DNA from: Sneathiella sedimenti
GTDB lineage: Bacteria > Pseudomonadota > Alphaproteobacteria > Sneathiellales > Sneathiellaceae
Assembly: GCF_017313765.1 (NCBI RefSeq)
Contig: NZ_JAFLNC010000001.1
Location: 1,011,516-1,075,515 of the forward strand
DNA: 64,000 nt
Direction of reading: 5' to 3'
The notes below the pieces were generated by a model. The model did not search any database, was not told the DNA's origin, and was given only the letters and a program-made list of their open reading frames with translations. Both the position numbers and the translations under genes were made by a program. Shown piece after piece: positions 63,735 to 64,000 of this stretch (position 1 is the first letter of the stretch; each line of letters begins with the position of its first letter).

Positions 63735-64000
63735 GGCACTGTCAGAAGAAAAATTGGTTGATGGGCATTTGCTCGTCGACTAGCGTCCGGGTATGACAAA
63801 ACAGAACTCGTTTCGCTATTTCAAAACCTCACCCGAGATCATCCGCCTTGCGGTGAAGATGTATGTCAGGTTTCCCCTTTCACTCCGCAATGTTGAAGAC
63901 CTTCTTCATGAACGAGGCATCGACATTTGTCATGAAACGGTCCGCTATCGGTGGAATAGATTTGGCCCCCTGTTTGCGCGCGAGATCCGAAAGAAGCGAC
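63735..64000 (+). mobile_element. left end of an IS6-family insertion sequence
   Basis: The end begins GGCACTGTC, similar to the IS6/IS26 type terminal repeat GGCACTGTT. It runs to the window edge, so the right end is not seen. The 8 bases before it (CTGCTCTC, 63727-63734) would be the target duplication if the right end has the same. It truncates a serine recombinase gene. Confidence 0.8.
63793..64000 (+). CDS. IS6 family transposase, 3' end outside window
   Basis: The first 69 codons of a DDE transposase: NSFRYFKTSPEIIRLAVKMYVRFPLSLRNVEDLLHERGID followed by ETVRYRWNRFGPLFAREIRKKR, a near-standard N-terminus with the helix-turn-helix of IS6-family transposases. The catalytic DDE residues lie outside. 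The ATG is 58 bases inside the IS end. IS6 elements move by replicative transposition and form co-integrates. Confidence 0.9.
   Translation, partial: MTKQNSFRYFKTSPEIIRLAVKMYVRFPLSLRNVEDLLHERGIDICHETVRYRWNRFGPLFAREIRKKR

Noticed and set aside
63130..63783. A 217-codon plus-strand open frame over the recombinase fragment
   Set aside because: The minus-strand frame reads as a recombinase; the plus frame also crosses the IS boundary, so it is a chance frame.

Overview
The window reads as an ordinary chromosomal stretch of an alphaproteobacterium, with an accessory boundary at its right end. The evidence is the divergent ethylmalonyl-CoA pathway genes (ecm, ccr, mcd), a SAM-II riboswitch before metZ, the small alphaproteobacterial families DUF4170 and DUF2842, a bactofilin, a HIG1-like protein beside a PduO-type adenosyltransferase, and the argD-argF-hslO order. 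A marine Sneathiella-like or Rhodospirillales-like organism is a guess; no rRNA is present to test it.

Left part (1-17 kb): a partial AlkA-type glycosylase and an S41 protease lead into a block for C4/C5 acyl-CoA metabolism: ethylmalonyl-CoA mutase and crotonyl-CoA carboxylase/reductase (divergent), methylsuccinyl-CoA dehydrogenase, a cobalamin adenosyltransferase that could supply the mutase cofactor, both ETF subunits that accept electrons from acyl-CoA dehydrogenases, a 3-hydroxyacyl-CoA dehydrogenase and a thiolase. Together they cover most of the route from acetyl-CoA to mesaconyl-CoA.

Middle (16-50 kb): arginine biosynthesis (argD, argF) with hslO, an RND efflux operon with its TetR regulator, TrkH, folE, apaG, riboswitch-controlled metZ, tRNA-Gly, fumC, two cyclic-nucleotide signalling enzymes (GGDEF and class III cyclase), an unusual three-domain Nfu protein, a gamma-glutamyltransferase-like enzyme, a MarR-SulP pair, fba, argS, CIRCE-controlled groESL, and an ECF sigma/anti-sigma/periplasmic sensor operon.

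Right part (50-62.5 kb): a translation block in the classic order thrS, infC (apparently starting at ATA), rpmI, rplT, pheS, pheT, followed by a thioesterase and lepA.

Right end (62.6-64 kb): after tRNA-Ser the character changes. A gene-free stretch of about 460 bp carries eleven copies of the heptamer TAACAGG/CCTGTTA. It is followed by the C-terminal remnant of a serine recombinase, cut off by the end of an IS6-family element whose transposase runs off the window.

The most interesting points are the TAACAGG repeat array, the Nfu protein with a cysteine-free middle domain, the SAM-II riboswitch with a duplicated antiterminator/terminator arm, the probable ATA start of infC, and long inverted repeats at the ecm/ccr and marR promoters. 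No CRISPR array, rRNA or complete phage was seen.
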